A stretch of DNA of 64,000 nucleotides from Aphrocallistes beatrix (Eukaryota > Porifera > Hexactinellida > Sceptrulophora > Aphrocallistidae). The notes under the pieces were generated by a model that worked only from the letters and a program-made list of their open reading frames with translations, did no database searches and had not been told where the DNA came from. This document shows, piece after piece, positions 54,063 to 64,000 of this stretch (its first letter is position 1; every line of letters starts with the position of its first letter). The stretch is taken from the NCBI GenBank assembly GCA_963281255.1, contig OY725493.1, positions 3,503,857-3,567,856 on the forward strand. The letters are read 5' to 3'. The position numbers and the translations under genes were made by a program.

Positions 54063-55805
54063 GGTTGGTGTTTCCTTCCAGAACTAACTTTAAAAGTTTT
54101 CATTATTTTCTCCTGAAATTTTTTGTGGAAACTATTCTCGATGAGTTATCTGCAAAAATACACTTTTCGGGAGCCCAAGAAGTAAGAGAAAAATTGTTTT
54201 TTTCCCAAATGACCTAAATTATAGAGGACATTCAAGGAAACTTCAATGCCTTATGCCTCTTTTGCTCAATTATTCTTACACAAAATGGTTGAATAAAGAA
54301 AATAATAGGAATAGAATTTTCAATTTTAACCCAAATAACTTTTTCTTTCAAATTTCGTTTATACAAAATTTAGAGGCAGATTTTCGTAAGGAAAAATATT
54401 TTAACTTTTTTCTAAAGTAGAATATCGAAAATCTGTCTCTATCATTTTGTTCTACGTGACGAGATCTTTCTAAAACCGTCGAGTTTTTAACTCTACGACC
54501 TTTGTAACTAGAGATTCCTCCTTTGTAAAATTGATTTTTTAAGTGCTAAAAACAGGCTACAAAGCAATTTTCTTCGGAAAGGCTTGATTTCCATTTGTTT
54601 TTACGGTATTCTGATAATATATAACATCAAAACATCCTCAATCAACAACTTGTAGTAGTACTTAACTTCAAAATATGAGATATCAAATATTTTCACATCA
54701 TGACACCTTCAAAAGTGTGAAAAAGTTGACAGTTATCACTGGGGGCCCAAAAATGACCATGTCCGATAGTTTCCGCCGAAATCCCATACCTATAACTTTA
54801 TTTGACTATGCCAGGTCGTTATTTTAATACTGAATTCGTACTTAGCACTAAATTTCCAGCAATTTGATGTATATATTGACCATATTTGGAAATATTTGTG
54901 GTTGCCTTTTCCTAGCAACGGCCAGGAATTTTTTAACATTCCTAACCGTTGCTAGGAAAAGGCAACCAAAAATATTTCCAAATATGGTCAATATATATAT
55001 CAAATTGCAGGAAATTTAGTGCTGAGTACGAACTCAGTATTAAAATAACGACCTGGCATAGTCAAATAAAGTTATAGGTATGAGATTTCGGCGGAAACTA
55101 TCGGAAATTGTCATTTTCGGGCCCCCAGTGATAACTGTCAACTTTTTCACACTTTTGAAGGTGTCATGATGTGAAAATATTTGATATGCCATATTTTGAA
55201 GTTAAGTACTACTATAAGTTGTCGATTGAGGATGTTTTGATGTTATATATTATCAGAATTCCGTAAAAACAAATGGAAATCAAGCATTTCCGAAGAAAAT
55301 TGCTTTGTAGCATGTTTTTAGCACTCAAAAAAATCAATTTTACAACGGAGGATTCTCTAGTTACAAAAGTCATAGAGTAAAAAACTCGATTGTTTTGGAA
55401 AGATCTCGTCACGTAGAACAAAATGATAGAGACAGATTTTCGATATTCTACTTTAGAAAAAAGTTAAAATATTTTTCCTTTCAAAAATCTGCCTCTAAAT
55501 TTTGTATAAACGAAATTTGAATGAAAAAATTATTTAGGTTAAAATTCAAAATTATATTCCTATTATTTTCTTTATTCAACCATTTTGTGTAAGAATAATT
55601 GAGTAAAAGAGGCATAAGGCATTGAAGTTTCCTTGAATGTCCTCTATAAATTAGGTCATTTGGGAAAAAAATAATTTTTCTCTTACTTCTTGGGCTCCCG
55701 AAAAGTGTATTTTTGCAGATAACTCATCGAGAATAGTTTCCACAAAAAATTTCAGAAGAAAATAATGAAAACTTTAAAAGTTAGTTCTGGAAGGAAACAC
55801 CAACC
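54063..55805. mobile_element. TTAA-flanked near-perfect palindrome, 1743 bp
   Basis: Ends GGTTGGTGTTTCCTTCCAG and its complement lie just inside TTAA at 54059-54062 and 55806-55809. The two arms of about 870 bp are complementary along their whole length with few changes. They meet at 54934 in the turn CCTAGCAACGGCCAGGAAT / ATTCCTAACCGTTGCTAGG. TTAA duplication is the hallmark of piggyBac, but the ends are not the usual CCC-starting piggyBac ends and no transposase is present. Open frames in it (for example 55212-55421) are incidental. Confidence 0.93.
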
Positions 55806-55809
55806 TTAA

Positions 55810-57870
55810 GTGACCCGAAGGGCAATTTGATTGGTCAGTAGGGTAATGATTTGTCAATATTTTTCTATTTCAGCTAATCAAATTTCAAGTTTAGAGTGTA
55901 ATTATAACTTGTTTATTTGTATTGAGTTAGGTCTTTCCCATAATGACCAATTATACCATGAACCCCTAGATGATAGAAATTCTATTTCGATTGCTCAGAT
56001 GATTGCATCAATATCGCCTATATTTCTTTGGATTGCGAGACGGTAATAGTTGGAAATCAAATCCCACAATCAAAAGTTAAATATATTATTTCTTTCACTT
56101 TCTGACTAGAATCTCCCCTATCAAAACGGTTACGGGACTGTAACCGTTGAGTAAGTTGTCTGGCATATTTCTCATGGAAACCCCTTTATGGAAATTTAAT
56201 TGTTCAACAAGTAAGGCTCTAGTGCTAAGTTTGATTTCAGCCTTCTTTGTGTCCCAGAGTACGGATTGTTGTCGAGTATTCAGGTTGGTAGTCCTCCTTT
56301 TGATCACGTGACTAAGACACTCCAGCCTCCGATGTGAAAGCCAAGAGTTTGGTAGATAGCACTCTTTTCTATTGTCTCACATGTTTTATTATCACCATCA
56401 CAAACAAGTACAAAGAAGATCATACCACACTGGTAAGCCTATTTGATAATACCTGGGACTCAGCAAACTCAAGGTAGACAGAAGCTAGTTCTGAATAAAA
56501 AGTAGGCAGGGGTTTTGTGGGTTTCAGACTATATTTCATATCCCTCTGTTTTAATACTCTTCCCTCTCAACTTATTATTGAATTCTGTCGTGCATTCGGC
56601 AACTATTGCATATAACTTCGTTGCTTAGCACTTTTGATGTCGACGGAACAGCAGAAGCGAAATAATAACAACCGAACACTCCGCAAGACATTCCTGATCT
56701 CATTTGATATGCTCCATCATAGGAATAAATTGCATGGACACGTTTTGAGCAGGATTGACGCCAAGCAATTCTGGTATTTGCCATCGATTGTTCGGCGATT
56801 AATTCAGCTGAAATTAGGATTTCTTTTGAATAATGTGGAATGTATCCGATGATGTGATTTTCAGGGTAGCACGATTGGATCACATTTCTATTCTCCAATT
56901 CCAATAAATCGGCCCCAAGAACAGAACAGTATATCATGTCATATCGTTTTGATATTGTTTGCTCTCCAACCTTGAAATTACGCTGAAATTTTCGACTTTG
57001 CGGTCCAAAAATGATTTCGAATTATAGTAATTTTTGCATCAGAATACAAAGGTAGCACATGAGGCTCCCATACCGTTGTCATACGGTATGGGACACAATT
57101 GTCGCTAATAGCTGATTTCACACTGGCCATGTCCCGAGCATTTTAGAAGTGAACTCCCATATAAAGATATTTTGATTGGATTTTATATACCTTTTCCTAA
57201 ATATTTGTGTTTTATAATCTCTAAAGGAGCCAAAACAATTTTGAGATTCATATCATTAAAAAATACCAAATAAGCAAGGTACTAATTGATGATTGCGCCG
57301 AAAAACCACCAATAATTTTTCAATTTTTAGTAACCCTAAACTTTAGGTGGTTAAATTATAAAAATCAAAATAAATACCGTCCAAATAGAAGACTCAGAGA
57401 TATAATGGAGTTGACAAAAAAAATTTTTTTACGTAAGGCAATGTTTTTCGAGGACACTAGCGTCAATGAAAATTTTACCCTTGATTGAAACCTGCTAAAG
57501 CTGTCATAAGAAAGCTCAAATTTTAATGATATAGTAAATTTGAAATCAAAATTTGGAAATTTGCTTGTTCGCCGAGTACAGTCGTTTAAGTACAAAAATA
57601 TTTGAACCATGCCTTTACAATAATATACAGTAGTTGAATGCTCCGAAGTAGCAATGTAAATCACAGGGGACGATTTTAAATATGACACATTGTCGAAGTA
57701 GTTAGAATAAGAAAGTTCACACACCCACAGCTCAAAACCTTCGTCTCGTATCGCAATTCTAACACTCATCTGAAAAATGGGCAGTGCCAGGGGGTGCGGG
57801 GAGGTTCAGCTGGACCCTTGTCCTTGCACTCCCCTCTGCACCCCCTGTTACAACCCATGACTGAGCCCCT
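55810..57870. other. No gene established
   Basis: Contains several open frames without clear support. On the minus strand near 56625-56790 the run QMRSGMSCGVFGCYYFASAV resembles the Cys region of Ulp1-type proteases found in some transposons, but no His/Asp partner could be recognised. A minus-strand frame at 57365-57769 (134 residues) has no recognised motif. Confidence 0.3.
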
Positions 57871-57879
57871 TGGGGAAAT

Positions 57880-57995
57880 ACATGTCTACTAAGATGTTCC
57901 AAATTATTCGAAAGTTTGAATCTTTGACCAAAACACGTTACCATAGCAACACTGGAATGCAGCAACATTCCATGACAAATTTTTCGCATTAACCA
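57880..57995. repeat. Fragment of the 4.4-kb palindrome family
   Basis: ACCATAGCAACACTGGAATG and CAGCAACATTCCATGACAAA match the arms at about 4700-4715 and 5045-5080 with changes. Confidence 0.45.
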
Positions 57996-58739
57996 TTCAC
58001 AACTCAGTTCTATGCGAAAATTTTATAATAAAAATACTTATTAGTGCCCTTAAACGAACGATAATACATCTCCATTGTGCTTTGTTTATGATTTAAGGTA
58101 GCACATGTATAGTAAAAACCATCTACCGCATCCCTTGTCCCAAATCCGCAAGTTACTGTGAGGCCTTATATATAGTAGGCTTTGCAGTAAATTATACAAT
58201 TTCTTGATTCACTCGTGTGGTAATATTCATTGAAGACTCATATATCTGATATATTCATTTACTTCAAGTGGTAAATGAAGGAAAAAATCAAGATTCGCCC
58301 CGATACATTTTGAATATATACAGCAGGAGTTTAACGTGGGTACTCGCTCCATCAGTAAGCACCGAATTACGTACTTGCTTCACAGCAAATATCTGAACTT
58401 TCCCTCGCCCCAAAGCATGGGCCTACGTCCATAGTAACTACCGCCACTCCCGACTGAGACATTCCACGATTGAATTGCTGTAGCGGTTGTCTTGCTTCTG
58501 AAGTGGGGTTTGCCTTTTGTAACATGGCACTCAAAATGACACTCATTATGCACTCTCTCCAATACTGACATTCCAAGTATTCGAGGTATTTTAATTAAAT
58601 ACTATGCGATCGTCGAAGTAAATGGCATCCTCCTTCAACCTGAAGGCTAGATCGCAGTTCTCCAAGGAATCTTGTCTGACATTCTTCCAGAAGTTGCCTT
58701 TCACTGCAATAACGACCAAAACGCATCAACGAAGTTCTC

Positions 58740-59137
58740 AGTGCAACTGCTAATGACGGGAGAGATTCCACTTCACCGATAGATGCATGGGCACCAATCA
58801 GTAGTCAGAGTTACAGCCAGGATCAGCACGAGGAACGACTGAGGGAATTAAAGCCGAGTTGGAGGAGCTAGCGCGGGAGAACGACAAGCAATGCAAAGCT
58901 GAGAGGAATGAGTAGCAACGAAGGAACCAGGCCCCAGATGTCAAAAAGTGAGTGGGTAATGGAGAGAAACGAGTCCGGAAGGATTCGCTAGACCCGAAGT
59001 CCGAGGGACCGTACCTTGTCTTGGACGTTAGAAACGCCAGCATCAAGATTCAGAGAAAGAACAAGAACAGATGGGTACACGCTAGTCGGTGCGAGAGGTA
59101 CGATGCCAGCGGAGGTGTCATAGTAACCACTGATTAA
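58740..59137 (+). pseudogene. Retrotransposon pol C-terminal fragment (integrase tail)
   Basis: A fragment of an LTR-retrotransposon integrase after the catalytic core. The first piece includes VQLLMTGEIPLHR (the TP..LMTG region). In a second frame comes RLRELKAELEELARENDKQC, then a stop, then KRVRKDSLDPKSEGPYLVLD and NRWVHASRCERYD, ending at 59137. The order (TGR/LMTG motif, helical spacer, GPY/F-like GPYLV, then an HxSR-type strand) is that of Gypsy-type integrases with a GPY/F module. Stops and shifts make it a relic. No LTR or primer-binding site was found nearby. Confidence 0.65.
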
Positions 59138-59455
59138 CGCAGAGGGAAACGGATGAGATGAGTGCTGAGAAGGGAATAGCACGAAGCAGAAAGTGTGGGT
59201 TTAGAGGCACCAGGCGATGACTCCATTCCTAGTCAAGCGGAGACAGGGATAAAGGAGAACCTGGTGAGCGAAAGAAGAAATTCGTGACGCATTCGTAAGC
59301 TAAAGGTACGGTGATTACGTACTCAGGTTGGAGAAGCATTCAGAACCAGTGGAGTGGGACTGGATTCATTTTAGAGAGGAGTTATGCAGCGATCACTCGC
59401 TTTATTACTTAACCACATAGGTCAATAACTACAACTAGCTGTACTTAGGTTGTAG
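59138..59455. other. Possible continuation of the retrotransposon relic
   Basis: Less AT-rich than its surroundings (many GAGA/GGAGA words), consistent with decayed element sequence. Nothing definite. Confidence 0.3.
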
Positions 59456-59658
59456 ATGAGTAATGATGACGTCATAAGAGTGATGAGTTATCATATTTTG
59501 ATGAATGTTGTATCATATGTGAGATATATTAATATACACATTATATTGACATTTCAGCCTTCTATCACTTAAAATAGCTGAGTTATAGTCGAAAGACTAA
59601 AATTTCTAATTATAAAAAGGTGAAATGACGTCATAATTCCATAATGAGTCGACATTTT
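59456..59658 (+). mobile_element. R1 repeat copy, distal part only
   Basis: Forward R1 from GATGACGTCATAAGAGTG to ATGACGTCATAATTCCATAA with TCGACATTTTT. It lacks the whole hairpin end. It begins only 76 bp after the donor of the last UBA6-like exon. Confidence 0.8.
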
Positions 59659-59734
59659 TAGAACAAGATAGCGACGACAAAGAAAACAAAATATTTAAAT
59701 GTTTCCGCTAGATGAGAGATGAGCTTGGAGTTAC

Positions 59735-59912
59735 CTGAAAAGGAATTGTCTGTTCAAGTTGGATTTCTGAATCAAGTCATTGTCTGTGACTACGAATCTG
59801 CCCTTAGTGCACATTCCCAGGAGAGCAATGTTCTTAATCATCTCACAACCAATCGCGCCACATCCCACCATGAACCAGTTCACACCTTTCAACTTCTCAA
59901 GCAGACTGTTAC
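59735..59912 (-). CDS. UBA6: UBA6-like E1 exon: second nucleotide-binding motif
   Basis: Acceptor CTATTTAG before 59912, donor GTAACT after 59735 (178 nt). The exon opens in phase with the preceding one ([11 protein letters not shown]). It encodes [20 protein letters not shown], then [21 protein letters not shown] and NLNRQFLFR. This is the start of the active adenylation domain of ubiquitin E1 enzymes: a GxGxxG motif that binds ATP, the Asp of VTDND that contacts ribose/magnesium, and the [10 protein letters not shown] signature. GCGAIG rather than GAGAIG, and the CIG upstream, favour UBA6 over UBA1. The following exon is not seen; R1 and a retrotransposon relic lie there. Confidence 0.88.
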
Positions 59913-59979
59913 CTAAATAGAGTAACTTCTAAATTTAGACTATGTAGTAGCTAGAAATAGCTACAAATAAGGTAGCCAC

Positions 59980-60269
59980 CAATGCAGATTGTTAGAGGAT
60001 CATATCTGTCTTCTTTCACATTGAATTCCACTGCACCGATATCGTCTCTAGGGATAACCTCCCTGGCATCTAGGTGTGTCCACTGCTCAATAGGTGTGAA
60101 TTTATTGGTCAGAGCGATCAGTGCCTCCTGTGTCACTATGCCACCCATAGTGGCACAAAGTGGCTGTAGAGTTCCTACGCTGGTGTCTGCGAGATCTCTC
60201 TCTGATGACGTCACCATCTGGTTTGTCAACCAATCCACTTTCAAACTTGGACACCAAACTCTCTGACAG
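59980..60269 (-). CDS. UBA6: UBA6-like E1 exon: end of inactive adenylation domain
   Basis: Acceptor CTCTGCTACAG before 60269, donor GTGGCT after 59980 (290 nt: 1 base, 96 codons, 1 base). It carries SSERDLADTSVGTLQPLCAT with MGGIVTQEALIALTNKFTPI and EQWTHLDAREVIP, then VKEDRYDPLTICIG. In E1 enzymes this segment (GGxxxQExLKAxxGKFxPxxQWLY...DRYDA) closes the first catalytic Cys half-domain/inactive adenylation part and leads into the active adenylation domain. The unusual donor GTGGCT is weak; the phase fits exactly with the next exon. The intron of 67 nt is typical for this window. Confidence 0.88.
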
Positions 60270-60351
60270 CTGTAGCAGAGTCTGCGAGAATTAGCCAATC
60301 AGATTAGAGAGATATTCAGAGTGAAAAACACAAGTTTCTATTCACACTAAC

Positions 60352-60527
60352 CTGTAGATCTGATTGGTCACGAGGACGAGTTTCTGTTTCTCCATAGCAA
60401 CAAAGTGCAAGAGAATTATCTATGCAAGGTGGTTTTCAGGTGGTGCTTCCATCTTTCCGAGGTCGCATGTGAGTAAGGAAGCATTGAACAGCTGAGTGTG
60501 AAGTGGTTTGGGAAGCCTATGGGGGCG
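60352..60527 (-). CDS. UBA6: UBA6-like E1 exon with an in-frame stop
   Basis: Acceptor TTCAATTTTTTCCAG before 60527, donor GTTAGT after 60352 (176 nt, ending AG of a split codon). It reads RPHRLPKPLHTQLFNASLLT, CDLGKMEAPPENHLA, stop, IILLHFVAMEKQK. E1 proteins have here APLEIHTAMLALDQF in UBA6 and RPAQLHIGFQALHQF in UBA1, so the stop (TAG at about 60420-60422) replaces a hydrophobic residue in a helix while the flanks keep alignment. Either this copy is a pseudogene that still has its introns, or the reading is affected by a sequence error. Earlier exons were not recognised to the right. Confidence 0.7.
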
Positions 60528-61309
60528 CTGGAAAAAATTGAACGGATTTAGTAGGCGGCAAGTGAAAAAGGTTAAGATGATACTGATATATATCACATAT
60601 ACCAATAGAAATCGGTTATAAGAAAATTTTTCTTTTTAATTTGCGCCGCATTGCTTCAGCATCATTTTAATTTGACTTCAATCAAATTTATTACACACGA
60701 TTGAACTGCTACATCCTTCCTCTCCAATACTGCGACCACAAATAATATGAACATATCTAAAGCAATATTTACAAATATGGGCTCCTGATGCCTCTAGCTC
60801 ACAAACATGTTACTGATAGAGGATGTCGGTTGTATCGCCGGGGAGATGAATGTACTGTTAGTATTATCAGAAATTTCTGAGCAACTATCAGTTATGGTAG
60901 GGGAACTGTAGTCCTGAGGCTCATACTAATATGCTGATGAATTATCTGTACACACTAACAATTTGAAAAAATAAGCAGGTTTAGAAGTGTCTTCAAGGAA
61001 TCTGTATAATTAGATAGGAATAAATTGTTGTTAGTTTCTTGCTCAGATTCAAATGAAATAGTATCTAGTGATCGCTCATGGAGATGGTGATTGGAAGGAA
61101 TGGACTTGAAAGATTTATCTTATCATTATTTATTAATCCTCTTCTGTCAATATGGTGCTGGAAAGTTCATATGGAATACCTTGTTGGGAAAGGGCAATAA
61201 GAGGTTTAATGTTGAAGACTGCTTGGAAGGGTGACTTTCATAACCTACTATGGTAACTGATATTTTGGTGTGCTTCCTATATCAATACAAGTATATTGGA
61301 TCTATGATC
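60528..61309. other. No feature assigned; presumed intron
   Basis: AT-rich sequence upstream (minus strand) of the UBA6-like exons. I looked for further E1 blocks and found none. Confidence 0.35.
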
Positions 61310-62100
61310 CAATATAATAATATTGTAGCACAGTACTAAAATGAGTGCTGGTGTAGGGCCGGCCGGCCGTAAGTGGTGCACAGACCAGAGTTTAAAAGAT
61401 ATCGCCCTGAAATCTTTTGTGAAGCTGCGGACATATATGTAGATGTGCACCTACTCATACGATTTTAAATAGTATGTGCCAAATCATCATCATTACGTAG
61501 CATTTTGTGATTTCATTCTTTTGCTTATTGCACAAAAACTAGAAGAACTAGAAACTTGAGATTGGTGACACTGGTGAAGTATGAGGCCCTCTAAAACCGA
61601 TTTCATTTCTACATCCATCGGACCTCTGAGCAATTTGCGTTTAAAAACTTGGTCGCGTCATCATCGCCTAATTTAATGATAAATGCCTATTAGTGCTCAA
61701 ATTTTAATAGTTTGAGATAAACAATTGTTCAATAAAGTGTTCAATATAGATGTCTCAACAAAATTATTTTAATTAATTATGCTTACGTCATCACGATGAC
61801 GCAGCAATAATTATAAATGGCTATGGGTTAAAATGATAAGAAATATATATAAACATATGTTGTAGAAAGTGTTCAGTGTAGATGACTATACAAAACTATG
61901 CTAATTAATTATGCTGACGTCATCATGATGACGCAGCCAAAATTTACATCCACAATTTTAATCCAACAAAATTAATTGATGCAAGAAATCCCCTCACAGA
62001 ATGGCTAGAAGTGTGCTTCCAAATTCCTTGGATGACATGTATTGTGTCATCATCCAAGGAATGTGGAAGCATACTTCTGGTCCGTCTGTGAGGGGCTTTT
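61310..62100 (+). repeat. R4 dispersed repeat, copy 2, with terminal hairpin
   Basis: Matches 35090-35640. Additional here are a tandem duplication of about 125 bp (61705-61810 and 61830-61935, each containing GTGTTCA, TAATTAATTATGCT and ACGTCATCA-GATGACGCAGC) and the terminal hairpin. Confidence 0.75.
61985..62098. repeat. Inverted repeat of about 50-bp arms at the R4 end
   Basis: AATCCCCTCACAGA, GAAGTGTGCTTCC and ATTCCTTGGATGAC on the left pair with GTCATCATCCAAGGAAT, GGAAGCATACTTC and TCTGTGAGGGG on the right, around ATGTATTGTG. It is followed by a T-run. Confidence 0.85.
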
Positions 62101-62600
62101 TTTATACTGTACTTCTTTTATATGTTTGACCCAACTAGTTGATTGCCGCTCTTAAAGCAAAGCGGTGAAGTGTCAATTGATGTCCTTGTTTGCACTCTAC
62201 CGAGCCTTGAGTTTGAGGATGTCAAGGTTTACCATGGATAATTTTTGAAGAAGACCAGTACCGATTTAGAGTATAGAATAATAGTTCATTTAAAAATTCT
62301 CTACCATTATTAGACTGCAATATAATGGGAGCACTCATGTCCCAGATGTCCAGCAAATATCAGTTACCTCTTTAGCTGTCATAGTTTTAAGAGCACGTAT
62401 CCTCACAAACTTGCTGAAATGATCTTGATAAACAAGCAGCCATTTATTAAGGAAAAATTTCCACAGGAAAAGTAGTCGAAAAGTCAACTAGATCCACTTG
62501 ACCACGGGATAAGTATGAAGAAGAATAGCGATGGGTTTAACGACCAAAGACTTTAGGGGTTTCTCAGCTCTCACAATATGAAACAAATATTTAGCATATA

Positions 62601-63130
62601 CAGGGTGTAAAGAAATTGATGTAATCTATTGTCTAATAAAGCACTATAAATGTAGGTGAAATACACAAATTAATTTCCCAATATACCCTCCCTTTAGTTT
62701 TATACATTTCTTGATACGACCAGACATACTGCATATTAACTTGTCTAGGAACTCGGGTGACAGACCTCGCCATGCTGAAATTAGTTGTTTTTCTAGAATT
62801 TGTAAATTAGTTGCCTCCTCGTATGGACTAATGGTGTCTTTCATGACTGACCAAAGATTTTCTATTTGGCTCAAATCAGGAGAATTGGGCGGCTAAATAT
62901 CTTTGGACCAGAAGTTGGGGACGTTTGTTTTGAGCAAATTTTGAGTCTTTTTAATCGCCGTTTTTCTTCCTCGTCCTTGCATATTCTCGAGGGTATTTCT
63001 ACTCTTTCCCTACTCCACCACGGTGCGCACAGTAGTTCCCAATTGTTGAGCGACACTTTTCTGAGTTGAACCGGCTTTTAGCATTCCTATTGCCTGATTT
63101 CGCGCAGCTAAACTGGATTCACGGACCATC
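62601..63130 (-). pseudogene. Tc1-like element with deleted transposase
   Basis: The left terminal sequence CAGGGTGTAAAGAAATTGATG follows TA at 62599-62600; no matching right end was found. On the minus strand, MVRESSLAARNQAIGMLKAG then STQKSVAQQLGTTVRTV (first helix-turn-helix, about 63130-63010) are followed after a stop by MQGRGRKTAIKKTQNLL, a jump over the first two catalytic regions. Next come VPNFWSKDI, SPDLSQIENLW (third catalytic residue) and KKCIKLKGGYIGK at the end (about 62665). The middle of the protein, including two of three catalytic residues, is deleted. Confidence 0.85.
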
Positions 63131-64000
63131 TAGAATTGTAAATGTAGAGGTTTATAATAATTTGTTATAAAATATCCCAAAAGTAAGGAAACATACACAA
63201 TATCGATTAAAGTATACGAATCGTTGGCATAACTGAATGTGAGGTTGTCTTTAATACAATTAGACTATTATTAAGGATACCGCCCTCGAAAAAGTATATG
63301 ATTTGTCTCACAGCATACGATGAAAGTAGAGCTATAAGAGATGTTAAGCGTGGGCAGGTATCTCCGTCAAGAAATACTCGCATATTACAAACCGTTTTTG
63401 ATTCTCATTTCTAGTTTTTGAGATACAGTGTCTCAAAGTCTGTTTTTTTCGTTTATCGCTAGCACATCTTAATGGTAGAAATCCGGCCACTCAAGGAATT
63501 GTTTAAGACATACCAAGGAAATAAATGCTTCCAAATTCGAATCATAGATAGTCTATCATATTTGCCACCTCATAGGACCAAAAGAAAGTTAAAATGACAA
63601 AAATTGTAAATTTTATCGGTGTCCGAAAAAAAGAAGAAGAATGTAAAATGAGTTATTAAAAATAAAAAAAGCATTCACAGACATTTATTCACATTTATAC
63701 TCCTGATTTAGGTATATTCGAACCAAATATTTACTAAAAATAGCAAAAGTACATTGAAAATCCACAAATTTCCTTGAGGCCCCTAACGCCGAAAAATTTG
63801 AGATAATTGTGAATAATAATTCATATTCCTAGTACTACGAAGTATAATCCATCATTTTAGAATGAATAAAGAGCTTCCAAAAAGTATATTAGAAAGTTAG
63901 AGCGAAAGTCTACGACTTTTAGTTCCCAAGTTAGGATTTTCGAAAAATGCTACGTCATCATATGATAAAAATCTAAAACTTACATTCCATAGGATGTAGT
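63131..64000. other. No feature seen to the window end
   Basis: AT-rich, no recognised gene or repeat. A repeat-like TGCTACGTCATCATATGAT at about 63950 shares only the short ACGTCATCA motif with R4. Confidence 0.4.

Noticed and set aside
56575..56937. Ulp1-like protease
   Set aside because: Only one Cys-containing stretch (MSCGVFGCYYFASA) fits. The His and Asp partners are not recognisable and two stops follow.
57365..57769. 134-residue minus-strand open frame
   Set aside because: No motif, no splice support, Phe/Ser/Ile-rich composition like the local base content. Length alone is not enough in this AT-rich region, though I cannot exclude it.
1..64000. tRNA, rRNA and other structural RNA genes
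   Set aside because: No B-box-like GGTTCGANTCC in a cloverleaf context and no rRNA core sequence was noticed on either strand by reading. A covariance-model scan would be decisive.

Overview
The window looks like non-coding, transposon-dense DNA from an invertebrate metazoan nuclear genome. It is AT-rich, has no operons or bacterial-type gene packing, and carries coding blocks bounded by GT/AG splice signals with introns of about 60-150 nt. It holds many DNA transposons: Helitron, hAT, Tc1/mariner, Tigger-like, and a palindromic element flanked by TTAA. I cannot name the species. Host genes recognised with some confidence are two exons of an RPA1-like gene (minus strand, 32717-36681) and three consecutive exons of a UBA6-like ubiquitin-activating E1 (minus strand, 59735-60527). 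A small spliced gene of unknown function with several micro-exons lies at 20492-21370 (plus strand). Single candidate exons lie near 164-390, 6120 and 29040.

Layout. 1-12.4 kb: one candidate exon, a perfect 25-bp hairpin, a mariner MITE, palindromes, a hAT MITE, and copies of an abundant hairpin-rich repeat called R1 here. Two R1 copies stand tail to tail at 10.2-12.4 kb, and one is split by a decayed mariner. 12.5-19.8 kb: a decayed Helitron (coiled-coil leader, Rep with HUH motif, Pif1 helicase, OTU protease), interrupted by a MITE and by a tandem pair of R1 units. 20.5-21.4 kb: the micro-exon gene. 21.9-26.4 kb: a Tc1/mariner DD37E element split by a ZMYM1-type hAT element; both insertion junctions can be read exactly. 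26.4-39.9 kb: R1 fragments, mariner and Tc1 relics, RPA1 exons, and a 678-bp palindrome. 39.9-45.1 kb: a 5.2-kb element with inverted repeats of about 430 bp and a broken transposase-like gene of a family I cannot place. 46.6-51.7 kb: a ZBED-type hAT element that has received three datable insertions: a minisatellite-bearing TIR element in its first coding block, an inverted deletion derivative of its own family in its transposase, and a TTAA palindrome inside that derivative. 53.3-55.8 kb: a full R1 copy and a second, 1743-bp TTAA palindrome. 58.6-64 kb: a retrotransposon pol fragment, the UBA6-like exons, a dispersed repeat with a hairpin end, and a deleted Tc1.

How it fits together. Almost every coding sequence belongs to a transposon and is broken. 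The value of the window lies in the junctions. Target-site duplications of 8 bp (hAT), TA (Tc1/mariner) and TTAA (palindrome), together with host reading frames that close exactly when an insert is removed, give a relative insertion order and define several element boundaries. The best candidates for something undescribed are the TTAA-flanked giant palindrome with its empty site in the same window, the minisatellite-bearing TIR element, the long-TIR element at 40-45 kb, and R1, a hairpin-rich family that spreads TGACGTCA motifs.
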